A stretch of 48,114 nt of DNA from an uncultured Gammaproteobacteria bacterium (GTDB lineage: Bacteria; Pseudomonadota; Gammaproteobacteria; HyVt-429): NCBI GenBank assembly GCA_947259975.1, contig CAMYOD010000013.1, forward strand, positions 1 through 48,114, given 5' to 3'. The position numbers and the translations under genes were made by a program. Numbering within the stretch: the first letter of the stretch is position 1; every line of letters begins with the position of its first letter. Positions 33,902 through 42,446 of this stretch are shown here, in pieces. The notes below the pieces were generated by a model. That model searched no databases, was not told where the DNA came from, and worked only from the letters and a program-made list of their open reading frames with translations.

Positions 33902-34759
33902 GTGGCGGTAAAGCCCTCAGTGACAGCGAACGACTATGCGGAGTTCTGCGCGTTTCTCGAAGATGCCTGTGGCATCGTTCTCGGCGCCAATAAGGATTAC
34001 CTGCTTGCCAGCCGACTTGGAACTCTGATGGACGAACACCAGCTCACTTCAACAAGCGAGCTGGTCGCTCGGGCCAAGGGCGCCGGTAGTTCACAGCTTC
34101 GGCAGCGTATTGTCGATGCCATGACGACCAATGAGACGCTTTGGTTTCGTGACACCCACCCCTATGAAATCCTGCGCGAGCAAATCCTGCCCAAGCTGGC
34201 AGAAGCCCGGGCCGACCGTATCCGCATCTGGTCGGCGGCCTGCTCGTCGGGCGAAGAACCCTATTCCATCAGCATGGTGGTGGAGGAATTCAAGATCGCT
34301 AATCCGGGGAAATTATTCGGTGACGTAGAGATCGTCGCCACCGACATTTCGTCCAGTGTATTGGCACGTGCCCAGGAAGGTCTGTATGAGGAGCGGGGAC
34401 TCACCCGCGGCCTTTCGTCTGAGCGGCGCGCGCGTTTCTTTGCGCCTGAGGGCGACCGCTGGCGTATCCGCGAAAACATACGCAGCCGGGTCAGCTTCCG
34501 GCGTCTCAACTTGATGGAGTCTTACGCGACACTGGGAAAATTCGACATCATCTTCTGTCGCAATGTCTTGATTTACTTCTCGTCCGAGTCCAAGGCGGAC
34601 ATCCTTCAGCGCATGGCGCGCGGGCTCAACCCCCGTGGTCACCTGCTGTTGGGGGGGTCGGAATCGGTCGCCAACTATAGCGATGACTTCGAGATGGTGC
34701 GCTGTAATCCGGGTGTCATCTATCGGCTCAAAAACTACACTCAGGCCGCCGGTTTCTAG
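33902..34759 (+). CDS. cheR: Chemotaxis protein methyltransferase CheR
   Basis: Methylates glutamates of chemoreceptors using SAM. With the GTG at 33902, preceded by AGGG, the protein is 285 aa; a GTG at 33833 would add 23 residues and is less likely. Helical N-terminal domain has DYAEFCAFLEDACGIVLGANKDYLLASRL. MTTNETLWFRDTHPYEIL and the SAM-binding IWSAACSSGEEPYSISM are the family signatures. Then come DISSSVLARAQEGLY, FDIIFCRNVLIYF and GHLLLGGSES. Lies between the MCP gene and flgB. Confidence 0.95.
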   Translation: MAVKPSVTANDYAEFCAFLEDACGIVLGANKDYLLASRLGTLMDEHQLTSTSELVARAKGAGSSQLRQRIVDAMTTNETLWFRDTHPYEILREQILPKLAEARADRIRIWSAACSSGEEPYSISMVVEEFKIANPGKLFGDVEIVATDISSSVLARAQEGLYEERGLTRGLSSERRARFFAPEGDRWRIRENIRSRVSFRRLNLMESYATLGKFDIIFCRNVLIYFSSESKADILQRMARGLNPRGHLLLGGSESVANYSDDFEMVRCNPGVIYRLKNYTQAAGF

Positions 34760-34877
34760 CTGTCCGCGACACCGCCCTCCGCGAGTTTGCCGCCCGGCGG
34801 TGCGGACTTGCCGCCGCGCCGTATCCAGATCCGCCGCATCCCTCCCAACTCATTGATTTACTGACCGTATCATCGAT

Positions 34878-34893
34878 TGGCATGCTGCTTGCT
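34878..34893 (+). promoter_or_regulatory. Sigma54 promoter of the flgB operon
   Basis: TGGCATG-CTGC-TTGCT fits TGGCACG-N4-TTGCW with a single mismatch, 36 bp upstream of the flgB GTG. The predicted start is near 34904. A 7-bp inverted repeat (CTGCTTG 34885-34891 and CAAGCAG 34900-34906) overlaps the -12 element and extends past the predicted start. Confidence 0.75.
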
Positions 34894-34906
34894 AACTAAC
34901 AAGCAG
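34885..34906. repeat. Inverted repeat over the flgB -12 element
   Basis: CTGCTTG and CAAGCAG are perfect 7-bp arms separated by CTAACTAA. One arm contains the -12 bases of the sigma54-type promoter. The dyad could be an operator, or simply a chance overlap. Confidence 0.6.
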
Positions 34907-34928
34907 TACTGACGAATGGAGTGAAACC

Positions 34929-35339
34929 GTGTCCCTGAATCTCGACAAAGCCTTTGGAATCCACGCACTGGCGCTCGGCCTGCGGTCCCGCCGTGCCGAG
35001 GTGCTGGCCGCCAATCTGGCCAACGCGGATACGCCTAATTTCAAAGCGCGGGACGTGGACTTCAAGAACCTGCTGCAGCGGGCACAGGGCCCGGCAGACA
35101 CCTCGCCCACCGTGCTGCGGGTGACTCATCAGCAGCATTTATCGGGCGCGCAGCCGGCCCAGCCCGCGGGCGCGGCGCTGCTGTACCGCGTGCCGGCCCA
35201 GCTGTCGGTGGACGGCAACACCGTTGATACCCCGGTCGAGAAGGCCGAGTTCACCCGCAACGCCATGCAGTACATGACCAGCTTACAGTTTCTGAACGGC
35301 CGTATTACCGGCTTGCTACGTGCGATCCGTGGAGAGTAA
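34929..35339 (+). CDS. flgB: Flagellar basal-body rod protein FlgB
   Basis: Proximal rod subunit. The 136-aa protein starts at GTG (34929), with GGAG 7 nt upstream. It shows ALGLRSRRAEVLAANLANADTPNFKARDVDFKNLL, the FlgB version of the rod N-terminal motif, and the C-terminal helical YMTSLQFLNGRITGLLRAI. First gene of flgBCDEFGHIJKL; flgC follows after 2 bp. A sigma54-type promoter lies just upstream. Confidence 0.96.
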   Translation: MSLNLDKAFGIHALALGLRSRRAEVLAANLANADTPNFKARDVDFKNLLQRAQGPADTSPTVLRVTHQQHLSGAQPAQPAGAALLYRVPAQLSVDGNTVDTPVEKAEFTRNAMQYMTSLQFLNGRITGLLRAIRGE

Positions 35340-35341
35340 AC

Positions 35342-35755
35342 ATGTCGCTTTTTAACGTCTTTGAAATCGCCGGTTCGAGTCTGAGTGCGCAGTCGACGCG
35401 ACTCAATACCACCGCCAGCAATTTGGCCAATGCCGAAAGCATCAGCAGCAGCCGCGATCAGACCTATCGTGCACGCTACCCGGTGTTCAGCACCGCGATG
35501 AATCAGGCCCTGGAGGCACGCGAAACGCCAGGGGTCAATGTTTTGGGCATCGTCGAGAGCACGGCGCCGCTGCAGGTGGAATATCACCCGGAACATCCAC
35601 TGGCAAATGAAGACGGCAACATTTTTATGCCCAACGTGAATCCCATCGAAGAGATGGCCAACATGATTTCCGCCTCGCGTTCGTACCAGAGCAGCGTCGA
35701 AGTCTTGAATACATCGAAGCAGTTGCTGATCCGCACCTTGTCGCTCGGTCAGTAG
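35342..35755 (+). CDS. flgC: Flagellar basal-body rod protein FlgC
   Basis: Proximal rod subunit of 137 aa. Its N-terminal motif is FEIAGSSLSAQSTRLNTTASNLANAES. The central VEYHPEHPLANEDGNIFMPNVNPIEEMANMISASRSYQSSVEVLNTSKQLL region is diagnostic of FlgC. The ATG follows GGAGAG, which overlaps the flgB stop, so the two are translationally coupled. Unlike FlgE and FlgG it has no central variable domain, as expected for a rod protein. Confidence 0.97.
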   Translation: MSLFNVFEIAGSSLSAQSTRLNTTASNLANAESISSSRDQTYRARYPVFSTAMNQALEARETPGVNVLGIVESTAPLQVEYHPEHPLANEDGNIFMPNVNPIEEMANMISASRSYQSSVEVLNTSKQLLIRTLSLGQ

Positions 35756-35794
35756 GCAGACGTGAAACAAATCCGGTATTGAGGACACAGAACG

Positions 35795-36478
35795 ATGGCG
35801 ACCGACGGTAGTGACAAGATTAATCCGTTCAAGGACCTGGGTGTGGCCACATCCGCGCCGAAAACGTCGCAGCCGAACGATCGTCTTGGCCAGGAACAGT
35901 TTCTCGAACTCATGGTCGCGCAACTGAAAAACCAGGACCCGCTGAAGCCGATGCAAAACGGTGAATTTCTCGGCCAGATGGCCCAGTTCGGCACGGTCAG
36001 CGGTATCCAGGACCTGCAGAACTCGATCAATCAATTGGCCAGCTCGTTGCAGTCGAACCAGGCGCTGCAGGCCTCGGCCCTGGTCGGGCGCGCGGTCCTG
36101 ACCGAAAGCAGCCAGGGGCATCTGAGCGACACCGAAGGCTTGCGCGGCGTGGCGGATCTGCCCACCGATACCACCGACCTCAAGATTACGATCACCGATC
36201 TCAGCGGTCAGCTGGTGCGTGACCTCGAGATGGGGCCGCAGTCCGCCGGGCCGGTGCAGTTCACCTGGGACGGTATCAGGAATGACGGTCAAGCGGCGGC
36301 GGAAGGCACGTATATCGTGACGGCTGAAGGTCTGCTCGACGGTCAGGCGGCCGCCATCGATACCCGGGTGGCTGCCGCAGTGGAAAGCGTGAGCCTGGGC
36401 GGTCCGGGTGAAGGCATCGTTTTGAATCTTGCGGGGATCGGCGCCGTGCCGCTCGCGCAGGTGACGGAAATTCTTTAG
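35795..36478 (+). CDS. flgD: Flagellar hook assembly scaffold FlgD
   Basis: Hook-capping protein that guides FlgE polymerisation and is later replaced by FlgK. The 227-aa protein has the conserved LGQEQFLELMVAQLKNQDPLKPMQNGEFLGQMAQFGTVSGIQ segment (about 28-75). A FlgD Ig-like/tudor part follows, with VAIT-type strands, here LKITITDLSGQLVRDLEMG, VQFTWDGIRNDGQAAAEGTY and a final VESVSLGG. It sits 39 bp after flgC in the operon. Confidence 0.96.
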   Translation: MATDGSDKINPFKDLGVATSAPKTSQPNDRLGQEQFLELMVAQLKNQDPLKPMQNGEFLGQMAQFGTVSGIQDLQNSINQLASSLQSNQALQASALVGRAVLTESSQGHLSDTEGLRGVADLPTDTTDLKITITDLSGQLVRDLEMGPQSAGPVQFTWDGIRNDGQAAAEGTYIVTAEGLLDGQAAAIDTRVAAAVESVSLGGPGEGIVLNLAGIGAVPLAQVTEIL

Positions 36479-36523
36479 AACTTTGGAATTCATTTACGTG
36501 ACGGTTATGCGAGGAGTCTAGTC

Positions 36524-37816
36524 ATGCCATTTCGAATCGCCATTAGTGGATTGAATGCAGCCTCAGCCGAGCTGAGCATCATCGGCAACAACATCGCCAA
36601 TACCGGTACGTCCGGATTCAAGGGCTCGCGCGCGCAGTTCGCCGATGTCTTTCCGGTCAGCAAGCTGGGCAGCTCAGCGCTGGGTATCGGCAGCGGTGTC
36701 GAGCTCGCCAATGTGTCGCAGCAATTCACCCAGGGCAACATCAGCTTTACCAACAACAATCTGGATCTGGCGGTCAACGGCAAAGGTTTCTTTCGCATGA
36801 GCGACAACGGTTCCATTGTCTACTCGCGTAACGGCACCCTGGGCCTGGATGCGGACGGCTTTATCGTCAACAGTGCCGGTCACCGGCTGACCGGTTTTCA
36901 GTCGGATAACAATGGTGCCGTCACCGGCGTGCTGGGCGAGCTGCAGTTATCGAGCGCGGACAATCCTCCCGCCGCCACCACCGAAAGCACCGCGTTGCTG
37001 AATCTCAACGCCCAGGACGTTGCCAAGGGCGCCGGCGATCCGGCCCTGGCCCTGGGTCCGGAGATCTTCCAGGACGACGGCAACCCATACGTGCCGCAGC
37101 GTTTCGAGGCGCCGGATCCGGACAGCTACCATCATGCTACCTCGTATACGGTGTACGACACTCTCGGCGTCGCGCACACGGCGACCATGTATTTCCGCAA
37201 GACCGGCGATAACGCCTGGGCCTCGGAGCTGTCCATCGACAATCAGGCCTTTGTAGCGCCGGCCGAGGGCACGGCCCTGACCTTCGATGACACCGGCGCG
37301 CTGACCGGGCCGGCCGGTCCGCCCCTGGGGGTGCTGACCTATGCCGCCATCCCGGTGGGCACCGGTGCCCAGGACCTCAACTTCACCATCGATTTTTCCG
37401 ACACCACCCAGTTCGGTGCCGCCTTCAGTGTGAACGCACTGACTCAGGACGGTTTCACCACCGGCCGCATCGCCGGTGTCGATGTGGCCCAGGACGGCAC
37501 CATCTTCGGTCGCTACACCAACGGCCAGGCGCAGGCGCTGGGTCAGGTGGTATTGGCCAATTTCAATAATCCCCAGGGACTGCGTCAGCTGGGCGATACC
37601 AGCTGGGCGGAAACCGCGGAATCCGGCGCCGCCCTGGTGGGCACGCCGAACTCATCGGACCTGGGGGTGATTCAGGCCGGTGCCCTGGAGGATTCCAATG
37701 TCGACCTGACCGAACAACTGGTGGCCTTGATTACCGCGCAGCGCAACTTCCAGGCGAATGCGCAGGTGATCAGCACCGGTGACCAGATCACCCAGACCAT
37801 CATCAACCTCAGATAA
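36524..37816 (+). CDS. flgE: Flagellar hook protein FlgE
   Basis: Main structural subunit of the hook, the universal joint between rod and filament. The 430-aa protein begins MPFRIAISGLNAASAELSIIGNNIANTGTSGFKGSRAQFADVF, the hook-type N-terminal motif. NNNLDLAVNGKGFFRMSDNGSIVYSRNG leads into variable middle domains (about 120-340). The C-terminus has DLGVIQAGALEDSNVDLTEQLVALITAQRNFQANAQVIST, which packs as the D0 helix. A GAGGAG ribosome site precedes the ATG. The length is within the usual range. Confidence 0.97.
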   Translation: MPFRIAISGLNAASAELSIIGNNIANTGTSGFKGSRAQFADVFPVSKLGSSALGIGSGVELANVSQQFTQGNISFTNNNLDLAVNGKGFFRMSDNGSIVYSRNGTLGLDADGFIVNSAGHRLTGFQSDNNGAVTGVLGELQLSSADNPPAATTESTALLNLNAQDVAKGAGDPALALGPEIFQDDGNPYVPQRFEAPDPDSYHHATSYTVYDTLGVAHTATMYFRKTGDNAWASELSIDNQAFVAPAEGTALTFDDTGALTGPAGPPLGVLTYAAIPVGTGAQDLNFTIDFSDTTQFGAAFSVNALTQDGFTTGRIAGVDVAQDGTIFGRYTNGQAQALGQVVLANFNNPQGLRQLGDTSWAETAESGAALVGTPNSSDLGVIQAGALEDSNVDLTEQLVALITAQRNFQANAQVISTGDQITQTIINLR

Positions 37817-37837
37817 GCGCAGCCCTAGGTACTCATC

Positions 37838-38581
37838 ATGGATCGCATGCTTTACGTAGCAATGTCCGGCGCCAAGCAGGCCCTGCAAGCGCAGACGACG
37901 CACACCCACAACCTGGCCAATGCCAGTACCACGGCGTTCCGTGCGGATCTCTCCCAGTTCCGCAGCATGCCGGTATTCGGTCCCGGCCAGGCCAGTCGCG
38001 TCTATGCCATGCAGGAACGTCCGGGCACAGACTTCGCTCATGGCGCGATCATGGACACCGGGCGCAAACTCGATGTGGCGATCAAGGGTGAGGGTTGGCT
38101 CGCAGTGCAGGCGCGGGACGGCAGCGAGGCCTATACCCGCGCCGGCAACCTGAACATCGGTGCCAACGGTCTGCTGGAAACCGCGGACGGTCATGGCGTG
38201 CTCGGCAATGCCGGCCCCATCGCGCTGCCGCCGGCGGACCAGATCGAGTTCGGCGCCGACGGCACCATTTCGATTCTGCCCCAGGGCCAGGACATCTCCG
38301 CCCTGGCGGTGGTGGATCGCATCCGCCTGGTCAACCCTGACCCGTCGCAAATGGAAAAAGGTCATGACGGTTTGATGCACATGCGCGAACCGGGTGCGGT
38401 CGCGGATCCGGATGCCCGCGTGCGCCTGGTCGGTGGCGCCCTCGAGGCCAGTAACGTGAATGCGGTGGACGCCATGATCAACATGATCAGCCTGGCGCGG
38501 CAGTTCGAAATGCAGGTCAAGCTGATGCAAACCGCGCAGGAGAATGATTCCGCCACCACCCAGATGATGCGCGTGGCCTGA
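37838..38581 (+). CDS. flgF: Flagellar basal-body rod protein FlgF
   Basis: Proximal/distal rod component of 247 aa. It begins [41 protein letters not shown], the FlgF form of the rod motif. [28 protein letters not shown] is also typical. The C-terminus has [37 protein letters not shown]. It lies 21 bp after flgE and 58 bp before flgG, in the normal order. Confidence 0.96.
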   Translation: MDRMLYVAMSGAKQALQAQTTHTHNLANASTTAFRADLSQFRSMPVFGPGQASRVYAMQERPGTDFAHGAIMDTGRKLDVAIKGEGWLAVQARDGSEAYTRAGNLNIGANGLLETADGHGVLGNAGPIALPPADQIEFGADGTISILPQGQDISALAVVDRIRLVNPDPSQMEKGHDGLMHMREPGAVADPDARVRLVGGALEASNVNAVDAMINMISLARQFEMQVKLMQTAQENDSATTQMMRVA

Positions 38582-38639
38582 TGCGCGCACCCACACCGCA
38601 GGCAGTGAACCAGCAGATTTCGCTACAGGAGAAAACGAC

Positions 38640-39425
38640 ATGAACCCAGCACTATGGATCGGCAAGACCGGATTGGATGCGCAGCAGACGCGCATGGCGG
38701 TGATATCCAATAACCTCGCCAACGTGAGCACCGCCGGGTTCAAGCGTGGCCGCGCGGTGTTCGAGGATTTGTTGTACCAGAACGTGCGCCAGGTAGGCGC
38801 GCAGTCATCCCAGGATACGCAACTGCCGTCGGGACTGATGTTGGGTACCGGTGTGCGCACCGTGGCAACCGAGAAACTGTTCACCCAGGGCAATATCGTG
38901 CAGACCGAAAACCCGCTCGACATGGCCATTCAGGGGCGCGGTTTCTTCCAGATCCTGCTGCCCGACGGTTCCCTGGGCTACACCCGGGACGGTTCCTTCC
39001 AGGTCGATTCCCAGGGCCAGATCGTGAACGCCAGCGGTTATGTGCTGCAACCCGGCATTAACATTCCCGAGAATGCCATCAGCGTGACCATCGGTTCCGA
39101 TGGCATCATCTCCGCGCTCACGCCGGGGGCCACCGCGCCCACCACCCTGGGCAATCTGCAGTTGGCGGACTTCGTCAACCCGGTGGGGCTGCAACCCATG
39201 GGCGACAACCTGTTCCTCGAATCCGCCGCCAGTGGTAGTCCCCAGACCGGCACGCCCGGGCAGAACGGTATCGGCACCCTGGTGCAGGGCTCCATCGAGT
39301 CGTCGAACGTGAATGTGGTCGAGGAACTCGTGAACATGATCGAGGCCCAGCGCGCTTACGAGATGAACTCGAAAGCGATTTCCACCACGGATCAGATGCT
39401 CGCCTACGTGAGTAACAACCTGTAA
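38640..39425 (+). CDS. flgG: Flagellar distal rod protein FlgG
   Basis: Distal rod subunit of 261 aa. The sequence [51 protein letters not shown] is characteristic of FlgG. So are [40 protein letters not shown] and the C-terminal [32 protein letters not shown] precedes the ATG. All features are normal. Confidence 0.97.
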   Translation: MNPALWIGKTGLDAQQTRMAVISNNLANVSTAGFKRGRAVFEDLLYQNVRQVGAQSSQDTQLPSGLMLGTGVRTVATEKLFTQGNIVQTENPLDMAIQGRGFFQILLPDGSLGYTRDGSFQVDSQGQIVNASGYVLQPGINIPENAISVTIGSDGIISALTPGATAPTTLGNLQLADFVNPVGLQPMGDNLFLESAASGSPQTGTPGQNGIGTLVQGSIESSNVNVVEELVNMIEAQRAYEMNSKAISTTDQMLAYVSNNL

Positions 39426-39439
39426 TCGGTAGATAGCCA

Positions 39440-40171
39440 ATGATGATTGCGAAACTCACCGACGATAACCGCGCCACGGCAAATCTATGGACCCGGCCGC
39501 TCATTTCCTTGGGCGTACTGATCATGCTTTTCGCCGCGGCGGGTTGTGCGACCAAGCCCATGGCCCCGGACCCGGCCTTCGCGGTGACGAAGCCGGTGGC
39601 GACGGCACCGGCACCGGTCCACGACGGGGCGATCTTCCATGCCGGCACCGACGTGGTTTTGTTCGAGGACCTGCGTGCGCGCCGCATCGGCGACATTCTC
39701 ACCATCGTGTTGAGCGAGCGCACCACCGCCAACAAGCAGGCCAATACCAGCACCAGCCGCGAAACCGGCGTCGATATCGCCAACCCGACGTTGTTCGGGC
39801 GCCAGCTGCCGCTGGGCAACGGCACCGAGACCCTGGAACAGAATCTGCAGTCGGATAATGAATTCGACGGTCAGGGTACGAGCAGTCAGAGCAACACCTT
39901 GAGCGGCACCCTCGCAGTGACCGTGGCGGAGGTGTTGGCGAACGGTTACATGATGGTGCGCGGCGAGAAGCTGTTGACGCTGAACCAGGGCGACGAATAC
40001 GTACGCATTTCCGGAATCGTGCGGCCGGAGGACATCGGGCCCGACAATTCGGTGCTCTCGACCCAGGTCGCCAACGCGCGCATTGTCTACGGCGGCAAGG
40101 GCGCGCTCGCCGACGCCAATGCGAACGGCTGGCTGGCGCGTTTCTTCCAGAGCAGCTGGTGGCCGTGGTAG
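39440..40171 (+). CDS. flgH: Flagellar L-ring lipoprotein FlgH
   Basis: Outer-membrane L-ring subunit of 243 aa. The N-terminus has a hydrophobic segment ending in LFAAAGC, a lipobox with the acylated cysteine near residue 36. Diagnostic motifs are [95 protein letters not shown], and the C-terminal [13 protein letters not shown]. The start codon is ATG at 39440 or the adjacent ATG at 39443. Confidence 0.96.
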   Translation: MMIAKLTDDNRATANLWTRPLISLGVLIMLFAAAGCATKPMAPDPAFAVTKPVATAPAPVHDGAIFHAGTDVVLFEDLRARRIGDILTIVLSERTTANKQANTSTSRETGVDIANPTLFGRQLPLGNGTETLEQNLQSDNEFDGQGTSSQSNTLSGTLAVTVAEVLANGYMMVRGEKLLTLNQGDEYVRISGIVRPEDIGPDNSVLSTQVANARIVYGGKGALADANANGWLARFFQSSWWPW

Positions 40172-40187
40172 CAAGAGGACATTCGCG

Positions 40188-41300
40188 ATGAAGCAGGCAG
40201 GCAAATTTATCTTTCTGGCTACGTTCCTGAGTCTGCTCGGTATCGCACCGGTGCAGGCGGATCGCATCAAGGACGTGGCCGGTATCGCCGGGGTGCGCAG
40301 CAACCAGCTGGTCGGTTACGGGCTCGTCGTCGGTCTCGACGGCACCGGCGACCAGACCACCCAGGCACCGTTCACGGTACAGAGCCTGAAGAGCATGCTG
40401 TCCCGCTTCGGTATCAATCTGCCGCCGGACGTGAATCCGCAATTGAAAAACGTCGCCGCCGTCACGGTGCATGTGGACCTGCCGCCGTTCGCAAAGCGCG
40501 GTCAGACCATCGATGTCACCGTGTCGTCCATCGGCAACGCCAAAAGTCTGCGCGGCGGCAGTCTGCTGATGACGCCGTTGAAAGGCGCCGACGGCCAGGT
40601 CTACGCCATGGCGCAGGGCAATCTGGTAGTGGGCGGCTTCGGTGCCGAGACCCAGGACGGCTCGAGTATCACGGTGAATGTCCCCAGTGTGGGCCGGGTG
40701 CCCAACGGTGCCACCGTGGAGCGGGAAGTGGCCACCGGGTTTCAAAACGCCGGTGCCATGGTGCTGAATCTACATCGCCCCGACTTCACCACCGCGCGGC
40801 GCATGGTGCAAACCATCAACGCGGCCTTCGGCGGCGATATCGCGCGCTCAGTGGACGCGGCCTCGGTGCAGGTGGACGCGCCGGAAACCGCCGATCGACG
40901 GGTCGCGTTCATGGCCATGCTCGAGAACCTCAGCATCGAACCCGGCGAGGCGGCGGCACGCATCGTCGTGAACTCGCGGACCGGTACCGTGGTCATCGGC
41001 AATCATGTACGGGTGATGCCGGCGGCGGTGGCCCATGGCGGGCTCACGGTCACTATCAGCGCGGAACCGGTGATCAGTCAGCCGGGCCCGCTGTCGGACG
41101 GCGAGACCGTGTTTACCACGCGCAGCGAAATCGAGATCTCCGAGGAAGGCTCGCGCATGTTTCTGTTCGAGCCGGGTGTGACCCTGGATGCAGTGGTGCG
41201 GGCGGTGAATCAGGTGGGCGCGGCCCCCGGCGACCTGGTCGCCATTCTCGAGGCCCTGAAGCAGGCCGGCGCGCTGCGGGCACAGTTAGTGGTGATCTGA
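40188..41300 (+). CDS. flgI: Flagellar P-ring protein FlgI
   Basis: Periplasmic P-ring subunit that acts as rod bushing; FlgA assists its assembly. The ATG at 40188, preceded by AGAGGA, gives 370 aa with a signal peptide ([18 protein letters not shown]). Mature start [39 protein letters not shown] is diagnostic. [49 protein letters not shown] and the C-terminal [22 protein letters not shown] complete the family pattern. The frame is open back to 40083 inside flgH; that is not a real start. Confidence 0.97.
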   Translation: MKQAGKFIFLATFLSLLGIAPVQADRIKDVAGIAGVRSNQLVGYGLVVGLDGTGDQTTQAPFTVQSLKSMLSRFGINLPPDVNPQLKNVAAVTVHVDLPPFAKRGQTIDVTVSSIGNAKSLRGGSLLMTPLKGADGQVYAMAQGNLVVGGFGAETQDGSSITVNVPSVGRVPNGATVEREVATGFQNAGAMVLNLHRPDFTTARRMVQTINAAFGGDIARSVDAASVQVDAPETADRRVAFMAMLENLSIEPGEAAARIVVNSRTGTVVIGNHVRVMPAAVAHGGLTVTISAEPVISQPGPLSDGETVFTTRSEIEISEEGSRMFLFEPGVTLDAVVRAVNQVGAAPGDLVAILEALKQAGALRAQLVVI

Positions 41301-41302
41301 CG

Positions 41303-42376
41303 ATGGCGCCCGATCTATCCGCCGCGCAAATTTACACCGACTTCAGCGGCTTCGATTCCTTACGCAGTGGCGCACGCCAGCAATCCCCGGAGGCACTGCG
41401 TGCGGTGGCACGTCAATTCGAGGCCCTGTTCCTGCAGATGACCCTCAAGAGCATGCGCGCCGCCAGTTTCGGTGACCCCTTGTTCGGCTCCGATGAAAGC
41501 AAGTTTTATCAAGGTATGTTTGATCAGCAGTTGGCGCTTAACCTGTCCAGCCGCGGCAAGGGCCTGGGATTGGCGGACATGATTGTGCGCCAGCTCGGCG
41601 GCGGTCCTCTGGCCGCACCATCGTCGGATACCGTGACGAATCTGCCGCAACCCGTGCCGACGCCGGATACGATGACGAATCCGCCGCAACCCGCGCCGAC
41701 GCTGGCGCGAATTCCGGCGCAGCACGTGGTGATGGATAAACAGATGCAACTGGTGCCGCCGCCGGCGTCTGAAGTACCCGCGGTCGCGGCGGCAGCGACT
41801 GCGACTTCGAGCGTGACCCCAGTCGCGGCCCCGACGGCGGCCATGGTGGCGCTGGCACCGCAGGACCTCGACGGTTCGCCGGAAGGGTTCGTGCAGGCCT
41901 TGTTGCCCCATGCACGCACCGCGGCGCGGGAACTGGGTTTGCCGCCCGCCGCCTTGTTGGCACAGGCGGCACTGGAGACCGGCTGGGGCCGGTCGGTGAT
42001 CAAGCGCAGCGACGGGCACAGCAGTCATAATCTGTTCGGCATCAAGGCGCATGCGGGTTGGCAGGGGGCGCGGGTCTCCGTACCGTCGCTGGAATATGTG
42101 GACGGCGCCCTGGTCAAACAGCGTTCCGAGTTTCGCGCCTACGATTCCTTTGCCGCGAGCTTCGCCGATTATGTGAATTTTCTGCGCAGCAACCCGCGCT
42201 ACCGGGACGCCTTGCAGCAAACCCACGATCCGGCAGCCTTCAGTCAGGCATTGCAGGACGCCGGCTACGCCACGGATCCCGCCTATGCGCGCAAGATCAT
42301 GACCATCCTCGGCGGACCGACACTGAAAAGTGCCATGGCGGAGCTAAAGGATTCGGCGGGCGGGACGATAACCTGA
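41303..42376 (+). CDS. flgJ: Flagellar rod-cap muramidase FlgJ
   Basis: Bifunctional protein that caps the growing rod and cuts peptidoglycan to let it pass. The 357-aa product has a rod-binding domain at about 25-100, with RAVARQFEALFLQMTLKSMRAAS and KFYQGMFDQQLALNLSSRGKGLGLADMI. A linker rich in P, T and A follows (about 100-190), then a C-terminal glucosaminidase domain with LLAQAALETGWGRSVIKRSDG, SHNLFGIKA, FRAYDSFAASFADYVNFL and DPAYARKIMTIL. The linker contains a 39-bp direct repeat (41625-41702). Confidence 0.95.
   Translation: MAPDLSAAQIYTDFSGFDSLRSGARQQSPEALRAVARQFEALFLQMTLKSMRAASFGDPLFGSDESKFYQGMFDQQLALNLSSRGKGLGLADMIVRQLGGGPLAAPSSDTVTNLPQPVPTPDTMTNPPQPAPTLARIPAQHVVMDKQMQLVPPPASEVPAVAAAATATSSVTPVAAPTAAMVALAPQDLDGSPEGFVQALLPHARTAARELGLPPAALLAQAALETGWGRSVIKRSDGHSSHNLFGIKAHAGWQGARVSVPSLEYVDGALVKQRSEFRAYDSFAASFADYVNFLRSNPRYRDALQQTHDPAAFSQALQDAGYATDPAYARKIMTILGGPTLKSAMAELKDSAGGTIT
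41625..41702 (+). repeat. 39-bp direct repeat within the flgJ linker
   Basis: Two adjacent 39-bp units, starting at 41625 and 41664, encode near-identical 13-residue segments (DTVTNLPQPVPTP and DTMTNPPQPAPTL). It looks like a recent in-frame duplication in the flexible, proline-rich linker, which should tolerate length change. Confidence 0.85.
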
Positions 42377-42446
42377 TCAGCAGAGAAGCGCGTAGCGGTA
42401 GGGAACCATTGACTTGAATTAATACGGGGGCATTACAGCGATAATC

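Noticed and set aside
35129..36493. 454-residue minus-strand frame opposite flgB-flgD
   Set aside because: It crosses three intact flagellar genes and their ribosome sites; no family signature.
40083..40187. Longer FlgI start within flgH
   Set aside because: It would precede the signal peptide with 35 unrelated residues. The ATG at 40188 has a ribosome site and starts the signal.
42410..42446. Sigma28 or sigma70 promoter directly before flgK (AGCGATAA, GATAAT)
   Set aside because: No matching -35 at correct spacing, and transcription would begin inside the coding region.
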